Of a stretch of 64,000 nucleotides of DNA, positions 42,209 through 51,664 are shown in pieces. The number at the start of each line of letters is the position of its first letter. Position 1 is the first letter of the stretch. Origin of the DNA: JACMLD01 sp963705285 (GTDB lineage: Bacteria; Bacteroidota; Bacteroidia; Chitinophagales; Chitinophagaceae). The stretch lies in assembly GCA_963705285.1 (NCBI GenBank), contig OY970066.1, positions 4,464,001 through 4,528,000 on the forward strand, read 5' to 3'. A program made the position numbers and the translations under genes. Under the pieces are notes generated by a model. It had not been told where the DNA came from. It ran no database searches and worked only from the letters and a program-made list of their open reading frames with translations.

Positions 42209-42700
42209 CCCAAGCATATTGCCTTTGATGCGGATGCCGTGTTGTTTTCAGATGAATCAGAACACCGGTATAAAACAGAAGGCATGGGTGCTTTTCACAA
42301 ATATGAAAGCGAACATGAAGACATTCCGCTGAAAGAAGGGCCGTTTGCAAAATTGCTTATCAAGCTATCTAAAATACAGGAGCAATTGCCTACTTCCATC
42401 GAGCTATCGCCATTGCGGATAGCTATTGTAACCGCGCGCAATGCGCCCTCGCATATGCGCGTGGTAAAAACACTGCGCAAGTGGGGGGTATATGTAGATG
42501 AGGCGCATTTCCTGGGAGGACTTTCAAAAGACAGCGTATTAAAAGCTTTTGGTGCCCATATATTTTTTGATGATCAGGAAGTACACCTGCAGGAATCGTC
42601 AAAATTTGTTCCCTCAGGCAGGGTGCCGTATGCGTCTGATTCCCCATTGGTACAATCTGCCGCGGAAATGATTAAGATAGACACGCCCGGCGATGTTTGA
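42209..42700 (+). pseudogene. 5'-truncated cytosolic 5'-nucleotidase gene
   Basis: The frame opens after a TAA at 42206-42208 and reads IAFDADAVLFSDESEHRYKT, then EGPFAKLLIKLSKIQEQLP and LRIAIVTARNAPSHMRVVKT, then VDEAHFLGGLSKDSVLKAFG and SSKFVPSGRVPY. These are strongly conserved words of the cytosolic 5'-nucleotidase I family, normally about 300 residues. Only the C-terminal 160 remain. The expected N-terminal half would overlap the regulator on the other strand and is absent. The first GTG (42239) gives 153 residues. The FDADAVLFSDE acid motif survives, but a partial Rossmann fold is unlikely to work. Confidence 0.7.
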
Positions 42701-42766
42701 TTACACCAACCGCAGGTGCCCGGATAAAAAATCAACATCCATACCCGGTTGATACGCTACTTACCG

Positions 42767-45100
42767 TTATTTCTTTTTATACTTAGCCGTTCTTGCATCG
42801 CTGATGATACCTTTCCAGTTTAGCCCGTAACCAAAATCATACACATGTCCTTCACTGTCTTTGTGACATTGCATATCCTGCGGCACATCTTCTTTTTGAG
42901 CTTCAACCGTTTCCATATCAGCAGGCATTTGTAAGGGCAACAATCCGGACGGGTCACGCGCGCCCGAAAGTATATCCAGCAATGCCTGATCCTGTACACC
43001 AAATGTGGCTACAAGGCCCTGCACCTTGGATTCAAATTCTGCAACCACACTGGGGTTTTGCAATGCCATGCAAACAATAACCGGCTTACCATTCATTGCA
43101 TTTTTTGTCTCCAGTATCAGTGTTAGATCTGTTGAATTGGATGCAGTACTTGTTTTGCCTTTATAAGAACGGTTAACGATAGTAGAGTCTATTACAGGGT
43201 CGCCCGCCGCTATACTTTTTTCTCTTGCATTAACAGCCGTATACGCTTTATATTGAAGTGTAATGGGCACATAGCCATTGCCGCCGTTTTGCCTGTCTTC
43301 TCGACTGTAGCCGTCGCCGCCGGCAGCTCCCTTTATAAATACGATGGCAACATCGGCTTTTGCCGGGTCATCGGTAACGTTGAAATATTTTTTCACGAGT
43401 TCTATTTTAACCGGGTATTCAATCCGCTGGGGCGATACATTGCCAAAAAAATCACGTACAGAAGGCACAGTACGTTTGGGGATGTATATTGTTTTTGTCT
43501 TTGCCAGTGGTAATGAGCCAGCCACATTTTTAAGCAGCACAATTGATTTCAGCTGCGCCTCAAAACCAGCTTTCATAAAGTTGGCATTGCCAACCGTTTT
43601 GGCAGATTGTTCCGGGTCTAGGTATGGATTTTCAAACAAACCCACTTGCAGGATATTGCGCAGTAATCTGATGGCAGACTGCTCAAAGCGTTTACGCATA
43701 AACGTTTCACCGTGTTCGGCAACACCCATCCGGTAAGCTTCCAGCACCGGCCCTGCAGCGTTGTTGCCCCCAAACTGGTCTACTCCCGCCATCAGCACTT
43801 TGTAATGGCGCTGGGCAATGCTTAATTTTTCGACGCCCCATGATTTGCCGGCAAAAACATCGGGTGTCTTTCCTTCTTGCGCTGTAATGAGCCAGTCTGT
43901 ACACACAACGCCATCATATTTATATTGATCCCGCAACAGATCGGTAATTATATATTTACTGTATCCATTGCCTGCGTTTTCTCCATATTTTTTGTCCTGG
44001 TTATAAGAGATAGTATAATAAGGCATCACGGCAGCGGCTTTTTTCGTTTTGCCGTTTAGTTTAAATGCACCTTCGGTAAACGGAATTAAATGCGTTTGAA
44101 AATTATTCCCAGGGTATACTGCAAATTTGCCGTACGCATAATGTGCATCCCTGCCAGCTTCTTCGGGGCCACCGCCTGGCCAATGCTTAACCATGGCGTT
44201 TACACTGTGGAAACCCCAGCCGTTACTAATTTCAAATTTACCAGCGGATGTTTGAAACCCGTCTGCATAGGCCCGGGCCATATCTGCGGCAAGCAATGGG
44301 TTTTCTCCAAAAGTGCCGCTGAACCTGTTCCACCTGGGCTCTGTGGCAAGGTCAACCTGCGGAGATAAAGCGGTGGCAATGCCCAGTGCACGGTATTCCT
44401 GCGCAGCCGTTTGACCAAACTGCCATACAATAGCCGGATCAAAAGTGGCAGCCAAACCAATTGATTCCGGCCACATAGAAATGGTGCCTCCCGCACCAAG
44501 GTTATATTCTGCATTGGCAACAACGCCGTTGCGTGGGTCGGTGCTGTTATTCGCCGGAATACCCAAACCCAGTCCTTCCACAAATGCCTGTACGTTGTTA
44601 TTCCAGCGCGCAGCAACCGAAGGGCTTTGCACACGCGTTACCAGTATATGCCGGAGGTTATCTTCCTGCAAAAATTTCTTTTGTTGATCCGATATATCAA
44701 ATGGCTGCAAGCCGCTTGAATCTATTGGCTTACCATTGTAGGTACCTGCACCAAAGCCGCGGGCATTGCCGGGAATGGATTGGTGCGCACTGTACAACAT
44801 TAAACCAGCTATTTGTTCAATGGTCATTTGGGTGGCAAGATCTTTTGCGCGTACATCTGTGGGCAGTCGCCAGTCTTCGTAAGCATCCAGTCTGCCGTTC
44901 CTGTTCAAATCTTTAAAATGCAAACCGTTTACGGTAAGAATGGTTATGCCAGATGATGGAGCGTACCCCAGCAACGGGCCGTTGGTATTGGATACTGTTT
45001 TGAAGTTGATGGCGGATGAGGTTTGTCCGTGGACGGCCAGTGTTACAAATTGTACAAAGGCAAATAACAGCATGAAAGCCGGGTGGCGAAAAAGATGCAT
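42767..45100 (-). CDS. Glycoside hydrolase family 3 (beta-glucosidase-like), exported
   Basis: 777 residues with an N-terminal signal peptide ending LAVHGQ. Near residue 62 an EF-hand-like calcium word, DLNRNGRLDAYEDW, precedes the GH3 barrel (DLATQMTIEQIAGLMLYSAH). The nucleophile D402 is in GVVCTDWLIT, and the substrate-binding words AMVKHWPGGGPEE and RFSGTFGENPLLAADMARAY are GH3-typical. The C-terminal alpha/beta sandwich (GKPVIVCMALQNPSVVAEFE) is complete. It releases beta-linked glucose or xylose from the ends of glycans in the periplasm or outside. A stand-alone gene, not in a sugar-utilisation locus. Confidence 0.93.
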   Translation of the reverse strand: MHLFRHPAFMLLFAFVQFVTLAVHGQTSSAINFKTVSNTNGPLLGYAPSSGITILTVNGLHFKDLNRNGRLDAYEDWRLPTDVRAKDLATQMTIEQIAGLMLYSAHQSIPGNARGFGAGTYNGKPIDSSGLQPFDISDQQKKFLQEDNLRHILVTRVQSPSVAARWNNNVQAFVEGLGLGIPANNSTDPRNGVVANAEYNLGAGGTISMWPESIGLAATFDPAIVWQFGQTAAQEYRALGIATALSPQVDLATEPRWNRFSGTFGENPLLAADMARAYADGFQTSAGKFEISNGWGFHSVNAMVKHWPGGGPEEAGRDAHYAYGKFAVYPGNNFQTHLIPFTEGAFKLNGKTKKAAAVMPYYTISYNQDKKYGENAGNGYSKYIITDLLRDQYKYDGVVCTDWLITAQEGKTPDVFAGKSWGVEKLSIAQRHYKVLMAGVDQFGGNNAAGPVLEAYRMGVAEHGETFMRKRFEQSAIRLLRNILQVGLFENPYLDPEQSAKTVGNANFMKAGFEAQLKSIVLLKNVAGSLPLAKTKTIYIPKRTVPSVRDFFGNVSPQRIEYPVKIELVKKYFNVTDDPAKADVAIVFIKGAAGGDGYSREDRQNGGNGYVPITLQYKAYTAVNAREKSIAAGDPVIDSTIVNRSYKGKTSTASNSTDLTLILETKNAMNGKPVIVCMALQNPSVVAEFESKVQGLVATFGVQDQALLDILSGARDPSGLLPLQMPADMETVEAQKEDVPQDMQCHKDSEGHVYDFGYGLNWKGIISDARTAKYKKK

Positions 45101-45459
45101 GGCAGCGTAGTTAGGTTACAAATAGCAATAGCGTTACCGAAGGTATCTTAATTCTTCAATACTAACTGCGGGGAGCAAAAGCATATTTACTGTGAGGACA
45201 TTGCCACAGCATACATGTAAGCGGCATGAACAACGCTTGAGCAAGATTATCCCCGCGTGCATCTATAAAAGCGCGCGTTTATTGATTGACTCTGCCAGTG
45301 TTGTATAAACGAAGAATAGATTTCCAGCTGATCTTAATCTCTTTTTAATGCGGAAGCGTTGTAATTAAAGCAGACAACGTCATAGCAATAGCGAAATAAT
45401 TGTTTACCCCTACATGGCTGTTTTCAAAAAAAAGCGAACTTCAAGAAAATTACGGTTGC
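45101..45459. other. Divergent intergenic stretch
   Basis: 358 bases between the GH3 gene and the kinase operon. It must hold both promoters, but I find no exact TAnnTTTG box on either strand and no small gene. Confidence 0.5.
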
Positions 45460-46728
45460 ATGGTATTATCGGGAGAAATAGATTTTAAGGCATTGTTTGA
45501 ATCCGCGCCCGGTTTGTACCTGATTCTTAACCCCAACCTTACCATTGTTACAGCAAGCGAAGCGTATCTGGCAGCAACTATGACCCAACTGGCGGATATC
45601 CGTAACCGCCATCTCTTTGATGTATTTCCTGACAATCCTGATGATCCGTCTGCTACAGGCGAGTCTAACCTGAGGGCGTCGCTGGAAAGTGTATTGCAAC
45701 ACGGAAAAAGTCACAGCATGGCGGTGCAGCAATATGATATACGCCGCCCCGATGGCAGTTTTGAAGAACGGTTCTGGAGCCCGCTTAACAAACCTGTTTT
45801 TTCTGAAGACGGGCGTTTGCGTTACATCATACACCGTGTTGAAGATGTTTCATCATTCATGCAGTTAAAAAAACAGCAAGAGCTGCAACGCCAGCAAACG
45901 GCCGGCCTGCAACAACAAATGATAGAAATGCAGGCAGAGATATATAACCGTGCGCAGGAGATACAGCTAATTAACCATCGGCTGGTGGAGGAGGTGAGGC
46001 AACGCGCAAAGGCGGAGGCGGCAGTAATCGAAAAAACATTACAGGTAGAAAGGGCCAATAAAGAATTGGAAACATTTGCCTATTCGGTATCTCATGACCT
46101 GCGTGCGCCTTTGCGTATTATTGATGGCTATACAGAAATTGCCGTTGCCGACTATGGTAGGAACATGGATGCAGAGGGGCAACGTATCCTTCATATCATA
46201 GCATCCAATGTAAAAAGAATGGGACAATTGATAGACGATTTACTCAATTTATCAAGGACCGCCCGTAAAGACCTGGATATTTATCCGGTTAATATGCAGG
46301 AATTGGTAAACGCTGTGCTGCATGAACAATTGGGCTACGACAGCAAATATACCGTGCAGCAAAAGCAGTTGTTACCAGCTGTTTGCGACCGCAACCTTAT
46401 ATACCAGGTATGGACAAACCTGGTTTCTAACGCGATAAAGTATTCATCTACCAGGGAGCATCCGGTAATTGACATCAGTTCTGTTAAAAACGATGCCAAC
46501 GAAATTATATATACTATCAGCGACAACGGTGTTGGGTTTAATATGAAATATGCCGATAAATTGTTTGGCGTCTTTCAACGTTTGCATAAAATGACCGAAT
46601 TTGAAGGAACAGGCGTTGGGCTGGCACTGGTGCAACAAATTGTATCACGCCATGGTGGCCGCATATGGGCAGACGCTGTAAAAGACAAAGGTGCCTCGTT
46701 TTCATTTACACTTCCCGTAGTTAATTAA
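45460..46728 (+). CDS. PAS histidine kinase (phytochrome-type kinase core)
   Basis: 422 residues from ATG 45460; a TTG at 45400 is in frame but its codons look non-coding. The N-terminal PAS domain (DFKALFESAPGLYLILNPNL, RRPDGSFEERFWSPLNKPVF) covers residues about 8-130, followed by a glutamine-rich coiled coil. HisKA has H212 in VSHDLRAPLRIID. The ATPase has NLVSNAIKYSS, DNGVGFNMKYADKLFGVFQR and GTGVGLALVQQIVSRHGG. There is no membrane segment. The kinase core is of the type that pairs with small Rcp1-like receivers, and exactly such a receiver follows 28 bases downstream. Confidence 0.92.
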   Translation: MVLSGEIDFKALFESAPGLYLILNPNLTIVTASEAYLAATMTQLADIRNRHLFDVFPDNPDDPSATGESNLRASLESVLQHGKSHSMAVQQYDIRRPDGSFEERFWSPLNKPVFSEDGRLRYIIHRVEDVSSFMQLKKQQELQRQQTAGLQQQMIEMQAEIYNRAQEIQLINHRLVEEVRQRAKAEAAVIEKTLQVERANKELETFAYSVSHDLRAPLRIIDGYTEIAVADYGRNMDAEGQRILHIIASNVKRMGQLIDDLLNLSRTARKDLDIYPVNMQELVNAVLHEQLGYDSKYTVQQKQLLPAVCDRNLIYQVWTNLVSNAIKYSSTREHPVIDISSVKNDANEIIYTISDNGVGFNMKYADKLFGVFQRLHKMTEFEGTGVGLALVQQIVSRHGGRIWADAVKDKGASFSFTLPVVN

Positions 46729-46756
46729 TACATTTATTCATCAATACACTGCATTT

Positions 46757-47203
46757 ATGACTTCTAACGACCAGGTAGAAATTCTGCTCATAGAAGATAA
46801 CCACTATGAGGCAGAGTTATCCATCAGAAGCCTTCAAAAACACCATCTCACCAACCGGCTGGTACATGTAGATGATGGCGAAGAAGCGCTGGATATCATT
46901 TTTTCGCGCGGCAATTATGCAGGCAACAAAGGGCCACTGCAACCTAAATTGATTTTACTGGATTTGAAATTGCCCAAGGTAGACGGTCTTGAAATACTGC
47001 GCCAGCTAAAGGCAAATGATCAAACAAAACTTATTCCGGTGGTGGTGTTAACTTCTTCACAGGAAGAAAGAGACATTGTGGAAAGCTACCGGTTGGGTGT
47101 GAACAGCTATATTGTGAAGCCGGTTAATTTTGAATCTTTTAGCAAAGCCATTGCCGAAGTGGGATTATATTGGGTATTGCTTAACCAAAGATCCAACCCC
47201 TAA
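46757..47203 (+). CDS. Stand-alone receiver, Rcp1-like
   Basis: 148 residues, receiver domain only. Acidic pocket LLIEDN, phosphorylation site D69 in ILLDLKLPK, T/S in VVLTSSQEE and K in YIVKPVNF. The insertion between strands 2 and 3 (IIFSRGNYAGNKGPLQPK) is typical of Rcp1, the receiver of cyanobacterial phytochrome Cph1. It lies between two kinases in one apparent operon and is probably phosphorylated by the upstream one. With no output domain it is likely a phosphorelay intermediate. Confidence 0.94.
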   Translation: MTSNDQVEILLIEDNHYEAELSIRSLQKHHLTNRLVHVDDGEEALDIIFSRGNYAGNKGPLQPKLILLDLKLPKVDGLEILRQLKANDQTKLIPVVVLTSSQEERDIVESYRLGVNSYIVKPVNFESFSKAIAEVGLYWVLLNQRSNP

Positions 47204-47214
47204 AAAACACAAGT

Positions 47215-48672
47215 ATGAGCACAAGGTTACAATTACTGTTACTTGAAGACAGCGCTGCTGATGCTGAACTGATTCAATTAACACTTAAAAGAGGAGGCCT
47301 TGAATTTGAAGCAATGGTGGCTTCCGATGAAGATGAATTTCATGATGCATTGCAGCAAAAAAAATTCCACGCCGTGCTGGCGGATAATGCCTTGCCCCAA
47401 TACAGCTCAATAGAAGCGCTTGAACTGGTGAGAGCCACCAACCCGCATGTTGCTTTTATTTTGGTTACGGGTACGGTATCAGAAGAATTTGCAGTTACCA
47501 TTATTAAAGAAGGGGCAGATGATTACATTCTAAAAACAAACCTCACCCGCTTAACTTCGGCAGTAACAGGGGCTGTATTAAAAAAGGAAGTACAGCGACA
47601 AAAAGAAGTGGCTGAAAAAGAAACGGGCAGGGCAAAAGAATTTTCGCTTGCCATTATCAATAGCCTGCCGGGCATATTTTTTCTATGTGATGAAAAAGGC
47701 AGTATGTTGCAATGGAATAAGAATTTTGAACAAGTTGGTGGTTACAGCCGCGCTCAAATTGAAACCGCTGTAGTATTTGACTTTTTTCAGCCTGCAGACA
47801 GAAACAATATTGAAAGGTACCTGCAATCTGGGTTTATCAATAAACATGCTGCTACCGAAGCCACGCTCTTAACCACGCAGCAAAAAACCATCTGCTATTA
47901 TTTTACATCGCTTGCTATTCAATTTGGCGAAACAGACGGCCTGATCAACGTAGGCATAGATATTACGGCAAGCAAACAGGCACAAAAAGACCTGCAGGTA
48001 CTCAACCACGATCTTCACCGTATATCTGCGCATCTTGAAAACCTGAAAGAACAGGAGCAGGCGCGCATTGCCCGAGAGGTGCACGACCAGCTGGGACAGT
48101 TGCTGACCGGTATAAAGATGGATATGCACTGGTTAAAAAATAATATTGCTAGTAATTATGATGCAGCAGCGCTTACCGAAAAAGTTAATACCATGATGCA
48201 GTTGCTGGATGAGGCAGTGCATACAGTACGCAAGGTCGCATCTGACCTCAGGCCGCCCATATTGGATGATTACGGATTGGCAGACGCGTTAGAATGGCAG
48301 GGAATAGAATTTGAAAAACGCTCAGGTATTGCCGTATATTTTAATCCACCCAACCAAACCATGCAACTCAACAATAATATCAGCACAGGCATTTACCGCA
48401 TTTACCAGGAAATACTCACCAATATAGCCCGTCATGCAGCCGCCAGCAACATAAAAACTTCATTGCAAATAAACACCGGCGAATTGTTATTGGCGGTGAG
48501 CGATGATGGTAAGGGATTTGACACCAGCAAACCTGTTACATCATTAGGACTGCTGGGCATGAAAGAGCGGTGTTATATGATTGGGGGTATCATGGATATA
48601 CGCAGTGTAATAGGTGCTGGCACTACGGTACTGGTAAAAGTTCCGGTTATGGATGAAACGCCAGAAAAATAA
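47215..48672 (+). CDS. Receiver-PAS-HisKA_3 histidine kinase
   Basis: 485 residues. The N-terminal receiver (LLLLEDSAADAELIQLTLKR) has D56-region ADNALPQ at the usual phospho-site and K in DDYILKTN. A PAS domain follows (FSLAIINSLPGIFFLCDEKG, residues about 142-260). The NarX/DegS-type kinase has phospho-acceptor H290 in AREVHDQLGQLLTG and an ATPase with YQEILTNIARHAAASN, DDGKGFD and GLLGMKER. Kinases of this class signal to NarL/LuxR regulators; the only one in the window is at 41571-42206, so they are a plausible pair. It starts 11 bases after the receiver gene. Confidence 0.92.
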   Translation: MSTRLQLLLLEDSAADAELIQLTLKRGGLEFEAMVASDEDEFHDALQQKKFHAVLADNALPQYSSIEALELVRATNPHVAFILVTGTVSEEFAVTIIKEGADDYILKTNLTRLTSAVTGAVLKKEVQRQKEVAEKETGRAKEFSLAIINSLPGIFFLCDEKGSMLQWNKNFEQVGGYSRAQIETAVVFDFFQPADRNNIERYLQSGFINKHAATEATLLTTQQKTICYYFTSLAIQFGETDGLINVGIDITASKQAQKDLQVLNHDLHRISAHLENLKEQEQARIAREVHDQLGQLLTGIKMDMHWLKNNIASNYDAAALTEKVNTMMQLLDEAVHTVRKVASDLRPPILDDYGLADALEWQGIEFEKRSGIAVYFNPPNQTMQLNNNISTGIYRIYQEILTNIARHAAASNIKTSLQINTGELLLAVSDDGKGFDTSKPVTSLGLLGMKERCYMIGGIMDIRSVIGAGTTVLVKVPVMDETPEK

Positions 48673-48718
48673 AAATTGTATCGGCATGCTGCCATTACAG
48701 AAAAGAATACAAAACACA

Positions 48719-49021
48719 ATGGAATTTCTAACACAACTCATTTACTTAAAAGAAGGGCAGGAAGATGTTTTTAATCAATTTGAAGACATTGCGCTGCCAC
48801 TCATCGCAAAATATAACGGGCAGTTGTTATTACGTGTTCGACCCGGTGCCGCTGCTTTTATTGAACATCAGATAGACAAACCATATGAGATACACCTGGT
48901 ACAATTTCCTACACAGGCAGATTTTGAAAACTTCCAGCAAGATGAAACACGCAAGGCATTCCTCCATTTAAAAGAACAGTCGGTTCAATCGGTATGGCTG
49001 ATAAAGGGAAGTCGTTTATAG
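48719..49021 (+). CDS. DUF1330-like small protein
   Basis: 100 residues from ATG 48719. The pattern LTQLIYLKEGQEDVFNQFED, a beta-strand (GQLLLRVRPG), HLVQFPTQADFENFQQDE and a final strand is a ferredoxin-like alpha/beta barrel half. This is as in DUF1330 and related dimeric small proteins. Function unknown. It lies 46 bases after the kinase. Confidence 0.7.
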   Translation: MEFLTQLIYLKEGQEDVFNQFEDIALPLIAKYNGQLLLRVRPGAAAFIEHQIDKPYEIHLVQFPTQADFENFQQDETRKAFLHLKEQSVQSVWLIKGSRL

Positions 49022-49090
49022 ATTATTCGTTCGTAAGTTCATAGTTCGGAAGTTCATAATTTGCAGTGCCAGCTTTCGATGTGCGCGGCC
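49022..49090. repeat. GTTCATAGTTCGGAAGTTCATAA micro-repeat
   Basis: Degenerate AGTTC words (GTTCGTAAGTTCATAGTTCG) in the spacer before cutC, of the same kind as other spacer micro-repeats in this window. Confidence 0.5.
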
Positions 49091-49200
49091 GATCAGTTAA
49101 ATAGCGGTTGCGGTTTACAACGGGGCATCAACCGCCGTAAATAAAAAGCACTGGTGGAGCCCGGTGGATCAATAATAAAATATCATTCCACAACATAACA

Positions 49201-49923
49201 ATGGCAAAAGCAATTTTAGAAGTATGTGCATTTAATATTCAATCGTGTATTATTGCAGAAAAGGCAGGCGCCTACCGGGTAGAGTTATGCGATAATCCTG
49301 TTGAAGGTGGCACCACGCCGGGCTATGGTACTATTAAGCAAACACGAGCCCGGGTATCTATCAAGTTATATCCCATCCTGCGCCCACGTTGTGGCAATTA
49401 TTATTACGATGAAGACGAACTGGCTATCCTGAAAGAAGATATAAGGATATGCAAAGAATTGGGATGCGATGGCATTTCCATTGGCGTACAAAAAATAAAC
49501 GGTGAGATTGACACAGATAAGCTCTCGCAATTTGTAGAATGGGCGTACCCAATGGGCGTGACTTGTAATCGTGCGTTTGATGCAACACCTGATCCGTTTA
49601 AAGCACTCGAAGACATTATCAGTGCAGGTTGTGAGCGCATTCTTACCTCGGGCCAGCAAAGTGCCGCACCAGAAGCCGGTCCTTTGCTGGCAGCATTGGT
49701 GCAGCGGGCAGGCGATCGCATTGTTATCATGCCAGGTGCCGGCATTCGGTCTTCCAACATTCAACAACTTATGGCTGAAACAGGCGCTAAAGAATTTCAT
49801 GGTTCTGTAAGAAAACCAACCGTGAATCCCATGCATTTTTCCAATCCGCAGGTGCTTGATTTCGGTAACGTATACTTGCCCGATGAAGTGGAGCTAAAAA
49901 CTATATTGTCGCATATGAGCTAG
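49201..49923 (+). CDS. cutC: CutC family protein
   Basis: 240 residues, TIM-barrel. The start LEVCAFNIQSCIIAEKAGAY then RVELCDNPVEGGTTPGYG is the CutC signature, followed by LYPILRPRCGNYYYDEDE and MPGAGIRSSNIQQL. CutC was described as a copper-homeostasis protein in E. coli and has a metal-binding pocket, but its exact role is debated. Complete at normal length, standing alone. Confidence 0.94.
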   Translation: MAKAILEVCAFNIQSCIIAEKAGAYRVELCDNPVEGGTTPGYGTIKQTRARVSIKLYPILRPRCGNYYYDEDELAILKEDIRICKELGCDGISIGVQKINGEIDTDKLSQFVEWAYPMGVTCNRAFDATPDPFKALEDIISAGCERILTSGQQSAAPEAGPLLAALVQRAGDRIVIMPGAGIRSSNIQQLMAETGAKEFHGSVRKPTVNPMHFSNPQVLDFGNVYLPDEVELKTILSHMS

Positions 49924-49992
49924 TGCCATGTGGCTCCAATTATAGTAACGCAATCTTACCGACCGCACCATTGATTTATTTTTCAACCTTGT

Positions 49993-51441
49993 TTATTTCT
50001 TAAAGGTCAACCGAAACGTGGTACCTGCGTTGAGCGCAGATTTTACCTGTACCAATACGCGGTGCGATTCAAATATACTTAGCGCAGCAGCCAGGCCAAG
50101 CCCCATACCGGCTGCCTTGGAAGTAAAATAGGGTTCAAATAACTGGCCCAGGTTTTCTTCGCTGATGCCATGACCGTTGTCGGTAACAGAGACTACATAA
50201 TTATCGCGCTCTTCTGTAAGTTGTATTTTTATTATTGCGCCTTCGGCGGGGGACGCCTCAATGGCATTGATAATTATATTGAGAAAGGCAATGCTTAGCT
50301 TTTCCGGGTCGGCCATTACCATGGGATTGGTAACCGAATAGTTTTCCTGCAAGTCTACCTTCTTCAGGGTGAGCCGGTCGCGCGCAGCCGCAATACTCTT
50401 CACTATAATCGCCTGCAGGGAACTGCTCTCCATGCTCATTACCGCCGGTTTGGAGGTATAGAGCAATTCGGTAATCAGTTTGTTGATGCGGTTGCTGTTG
50501 CGGGTAACAATATCGAGGTATATTTTTTCATTCTCAAATTTGGGGCCGTCCAGTTGTTCCACTGCCAGTATAATATTATTGAGCGGGTTGCGTACTTCGT
50601 GCGCCAATGTACGTACCAGCCTTTCGGTAGCATTCAGCCGCGCTGTTTGCAATGCGGCTTTTTCAGCATCACGGATAGCGGTAATGTCATGCACAATGCC
50701 CTGGATATAGTATTCTCCCATAGCATCTTTCTCGCGCGAAAGCGACAATACGCAATGGATGACATGCTGGTTTTTTGCACGCAGATCAAGCCCGCGATCA
50801 TTCACTTCACCTTTTGCCACCAATGATTTTTCAATGGCCGTGGCGTCTTCGGGGTGTACCAGTAAATCTGTCAGGCGCATCCGTCTAAAAGCATCGGCAC
50901 TGTAGCCAAATAATAATTCGCCTACACTGTTCACTTCTTTAAATGCCATGTGCTCATCGGCAATGAAGATGAAATCTTTGGTCTTTTCAAAAATGCCGCG
51001 GTATTTCTGCTCATTTGCTTTCAGTGCATTCAGAAATTCATGCCGCGCAACGGCATACCGTATACAACGCTCCAGCTTTTCTGTGTTGAGTTCAGATTTC
51101 ACCAGGTAGTCTGCCGCACCTGCCTGCATGGCTTGCAAATCAATGTCTTTGTTGCCGGCGCCGGTTAATAGAATGATGGGTTGTTCGCAGTGCTCAGAAA
51201 TGGCTTCGCGTATAAGATCGAGCCCGGTTTTCGGCCCCAGCCTGAAGTCGACAAAATAAATTTCATATGCACCCGCAAGTACAGCATTGATGCCTTCCTG
51301 GTAGCTTCCGCACCATTCAACCAAAAAAAGATTGTTGCCCTGTATCTTGCTAATGTATTGCCGGATAATCAAAAAATCTTCTTCGTCATCATCAATTATC
51401 AGAATATTAATTTTGTTTGCTACAGCGCCGGGGATATTCAT
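49993..51441 (-). CDS. Receiver-PAS histidine kinase
   Basis: 482 residues from ATG 51441. Receiver (ILIIDDDEEDFLIIRQY, phospho-site in FVDFRLGP), then PAS (YRGIFEKTKDFIFIADEHMA, residues about 150-275). HisKA has H281 in LAHEVRNPLNNIIL, and the ATPase has FLNIIINAIEASP, VTDNGHGI and GMGLGLAAALSIFESH. The core resembles NtrB/AtoS-type kinases. It is divergent from the poly-HAMP kinase gene; the 223-base gap holds both promoters but no exact consensus box. Confidence 0.92.
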   Translation of the reverse strand: MNIPGAVANKINILIIDDDEEDFLIIRQYISKIQGNNLFLVEWCGSYQEGINAVLAGAYEIYFVDFRLGPKTGLDLIREAISEHCEQPIILLTGAGNKDIDLQAMQAGAADYLVKSELNTEKLERCIRYAVARHEFLNALKANEQKYRGIFEKTKDFIFIADEHMAFKEVNSVGELLFGYSADAFRRMRLTDLLVHPEDATAIEKSLVAKGEVNDRGLDLRAKNQHVIHCVLSLSREKDAMGEYYIQGIVHDITAIRDAEKAALQTARLNATERLVRTLAHEVRNPLNNIILAVEQLDGPKFENEKIYLDIVTRNSNRINKLITELLYTSKPAVMSMESSSLQAIIVKSIAAARDRLTLKKVDLQENYSVTNPMVMADPEKLSIAFLNIIINAIEASPAEGAIIKIQLTEERDNYVVSVTDNGHGISEENLGQLFEPYFTSKAAGMGLGLAAALSIFESHRVLVQVKSALNAGTTFRLTFKK

Positions 51442-51664
51442 AAAGTAATAATCAGGTAAAAATGAAAAAATATACCGTTGCAAGAAACCTGTACATTCAG
51501 CCTATTATTTCACGCATTGCACGCACCAAACTTAATACATTTAACAAAATTAATCAGGCATGCGCGAAATTTGCGTATTGTGCAGTAAAATCGCTTATTT
51601 TTATTTTAAGTTCCAATAAATATAGTTTCCTTAATTGATTGTATCTCAATAAAAGAGCGTTCCT

